Positions 61,815 through 64,000 of a stretch of DNA of 64,000 nt are shown one piece after another (within the stretch, counting starts at the first letter, position 1; the number at the start of each line of letters is the position of its first letter). The position numbers and the translations under genes were made by a program. Origin of the DNA: Diadema setosum (taxonomy: Eukaryota > Echinodermata > Echinoidea > Diadematoida > Diadematidae); NCBI RefSeq assembly GCF_964275005.1, contig NC_092689.1, forward strand, positions 7,479,200 to 7,543,199, in the 5' to 3' direction. Below the pieces are notes generated by a model. The model searched no databases. It was not told where the DNA came from and saw only the letters and a program-made list of their open reading frames with translations.

Positions 61815-61866
61815 CTTAGATGACAGGATCACGGAGTCAAAGTCTGGAGGTCGGAGGTTCGAGTCC
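61815..61866 (+). mobile_element. weak tRNA-like SINE fragment
   Basis: A-box-like GTGGCTTAGATGA and B box GGTTCGAGTCC about 30 bases apart. Stems are poor. Confidence 0.4.
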
Positions 61867-63180
61867 ATATAGCAGCAGTCTAGTGGCTTAAGGCTATTCA
61901 ACTTATCATCATTGCAAAGGGAAGGGGACTTCAAGCCGGCCCTGTTCTTTCTTGACTTAAATGATGTCATTGCTTACCTTTTGGAAAAGTTAATCAAGCC
62001 CAAACTCATATAGAACTTTTATAATGGATTAGCAGTCAAAATGGCGTTCAAACAGTGCATGTTCTTTCTCATTCTGTTGTGTGTCCGATCGCGACCTCTC
62101 TGATATTTAGTATCTATAACTTTAAATGGCAATATTCTGAAATGACATTAGAATCTCTCTCCATTTTCACGTCAGAGAGAGATAAGTGCAGCATTTGAAA
62201 CTGTCATAGGTGAGAAACTATCAGAAAACGAGGGTAGAGCACCTCAAATCTAAGGAAAGTCGCCATAATTTTGAATGTCGGCTACTAATCTAATTACGGC
62301 TCCTTATGGGAATCTGAAAATAGATATATTGATCACGAGACCACGGTGGTGGTGGTGGGGGGGGGGGGGGGGGAAGGTCCCGGGAAACTCATTGCTCCAT
62401 GTCTCGGTTTCATGTTTGTCTTGAACACGTGTTGAATTCTCCTTCACATTACCTATCTTCTCGGAGGATTTCGGTCTTGTGTCAGGGCTATCTTCTCACA
62501 CATCGCACATGCTAGCTGCTTATTCTTTGCTTCACTGCAAACGAGATCATACGTACATTATGTAACGTATGATGCGTATGTATCGTATATATATATATAT
62601 ATATATATATGTATTTTTTTTCTTTTCGAATTTAAATCGAAACTACTTGGAGAGATATGAACTCAAGGTAATAATCATGACTGAAGTACCAGCAGGTACA
62701 TAGACCTACTGTTTGTACATATACATAATGAAGGGTACGCGAATGAATATTTGAGGACGGTGTTCTTTCTATTTCACATGCGTGGGTTGTGTGAGAGTGT
62801 GGATCCATCGTAGGTCGGCAGCATCTGCAAACGTCGTTTTAGTATAAGTTAGAGTGTCCTGTTATTCAAGATGGTTTGCGTCACTGTCAATGACCTATTT
62901 TTGTCGAGGTCAATGACTAGGCTATTATGACGTCACCACTGAAACATTGACAAACACTTCCGTCGTTTCCGCGCTTTTGATTCTGGGAAACAGAGGATTT
63001 CTTGAAATGCCCTTTCTTTTCCCAGAAGGAGTCGGGGATTTGCACCTACATGGATAAGATTTGGACAAGTACTAGATGAGGGGGGGGGGGGTGGAGGGGT
63101 GATGACAAGTGACTCTGACAGAGCTATTACTCATAATTATCAACGATTGAATCTTGATTCTATTGTTCCCTCAACTTTCA
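61867..63180. other. intergenic, no gene seen
   Basis: Contains a GGT/poly-G run at 62346-62372, a TA run at 62588-62610 and a poly-G run near 63080. No gene support. Confidence 0.5.
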
Positions 63181-63315
63181 TCTCTCCCCCTCCCCATCTT
63201 ACTCTCTCTCTCTCTCCTCCCCTCCCCCTCTGCCTTTCTTCTTCTTCTTCTTCTTCTTCTTCTTCTTCTTCTTCTTCTTCTTCTTCCTCTTCTCTCTCTC
63301 TCTCTCTCTCTTTTC
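63181..63315. repeat. polypyrimidine tract with (TTC)n core
   Basis: CT/CCT-rich sequence, about 16 TTC units (63236-63285), then a CT run: over 130 bases almost all pyrimidine on the plus strand. On the minus strand it would lie just beyond the stop codon of the candidate exon at 63325-63483. Confidence 0.95.
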
Positions 63316-63324
63316 TCTCGCTCT

Positions 63325-63483
63325 TCACTTCAGCAAAGAGTGGTAGCCTTGATCAAGAACAAGTAAAGGATGCACATCTAGCAAGAACTTTAACTTGGCT
63401 CCGCCCGCACTACTGACGAATGTAATCTGACCAGGGTTGCTGACCGAGACTAGCTTGAAGCGTTTGTTGTTGTCATCTCCGGT
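63325..63483 (-). CDS. candidate terminal exon of an unknown gene
   Basis: On the minus strand a pyrimidine-rich stretch ending TTTTTTTTTAG is followed by 53 codons ending in TGA. The first part reads TGDDNNKRFKLVSVSNPGQI and then TFVSSAGGAK, with codons favouring C or G at the third position, unlike the noise frames nearby. The last 20 residues look less coding-like, so the real exon may end earlier at an unseen donor near 63393. No family recognised. Upstream exons would lie to the right, beyond the window. Confidence 0.35.
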   Translation of the reverse strand, partial: TGDDNNKRFKLVSVSNPGQITFVSSAGGAKLKFLLDVHPLLVLDQGYHSLLK

Positions 63484-63675
63484 CTAAAAAAAAAGAGTAA
63501 AATTGTCACTAGATCGAAATATTTTCTAACTTCTGTATACAGATCCTTTACTTTTCGCTATACAAGCAAAATATTACTGCTGTATAAAGATTATCTTAAT
63601 TACCCCGTCATGTTTATTATTAAGAATGATAATAATAGTAATCGCCACCATCATCATCAACAACATCATTGTTGT

Positions 63676-63695
63676 TATTATTATAATTGTTATTA

Positions 63696-63792
<97 letters not shown>

Positions 63793-63795
63793 CAT
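63676..63795. repeat. (ATT)n microsatellite
   Basis: About 38 ATT units flanked by imperfect CAT/ATC units. Confidence 0.98.
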
Positions 63796-64000
63796 TATCA
63801 TCATCAACATCATCATCATTATTTTGATCATTATTAGATATGGAGACAGTGTATATGATACATTGTGGGACTCAACGGAACAACAAACAAAGATGAATTT
63901 CGCCAACTGAGCCGCAGGGTTATATTCGCTTGGATGAAGAAACAATCTATGAGCATACTGATTCTTTTTTTTTCCGGAAAAAATGTGGTGTCACAGACAA

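Overview
This is animal nuclear DNA, most probably from a sea urchin. It is AT-rich, intron-bearing and full of microsatellites, short inverted-repeat transposons and decayed LINEs. Its only clear protein-coding genes are two tandem, same-strand genes for SM30-type spicule matrix proteins, the C-type-lectin-like secreted proteins of the echinoderm larval skeleton. The echinoid assignment rests on my recognition of that family; no search was possible.

Layout. 1-23 kb: no recognisable gene. It holds the 3' end of a minus-strand LINE (about 509-1345), several short inverted-repeat elements, a 60-bp minisatellite inside an open frame (11498-11916), and one copy of a duplicated GT-containing repeat at 14.5 kb and another at 21.4 kb. 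23.2-28.1 kb: SM30-like gene A (TATA at 23178, exon 1 23333-23439, 3.2-kb intron, exon 2 26688-27429, AATAAA at 28060). 28-39 kb: intergenic DNA with two decayed LINEs (29.3-32.2 kb and 35.3-37.1 kb), a TA-flanked MITE (34554-35084) and a tRNA-derived SINE. 39.1-43.2 kb: SM30-like gene B (TATA at 39091, exon 1 39239-39357, 2.6-kb intron, exon 2 41982-42720, AATAAA at 43156). 43-63 kb: intergenic, with TTAA-flanked MITEs, tRNA-derived SINE fragments, a 410-bp GACT array and a LINE tail. 63.3-63.5 kb: a short minus-strand frame behind a good splice acceptor, possibly the last exon of a gene lying beyond the right edge.

The two SM30-like genes share a phase-2 intron at the same residue, a near-identical signal peptide, a CTLD lacking the second disulfide and the usual calcium motif, a Thr-rich linker and a basic Tyr/Gly-rich tail. 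They also share 28 identical bases of 5' leader and a 12-base block at the expected start site. This points to a fairly recent duplication of a whole transcription unit. Both products are probably secreted by skeletogenic mesenchyme cells into the spicule compartment. All boundaries and translations were read by eye.
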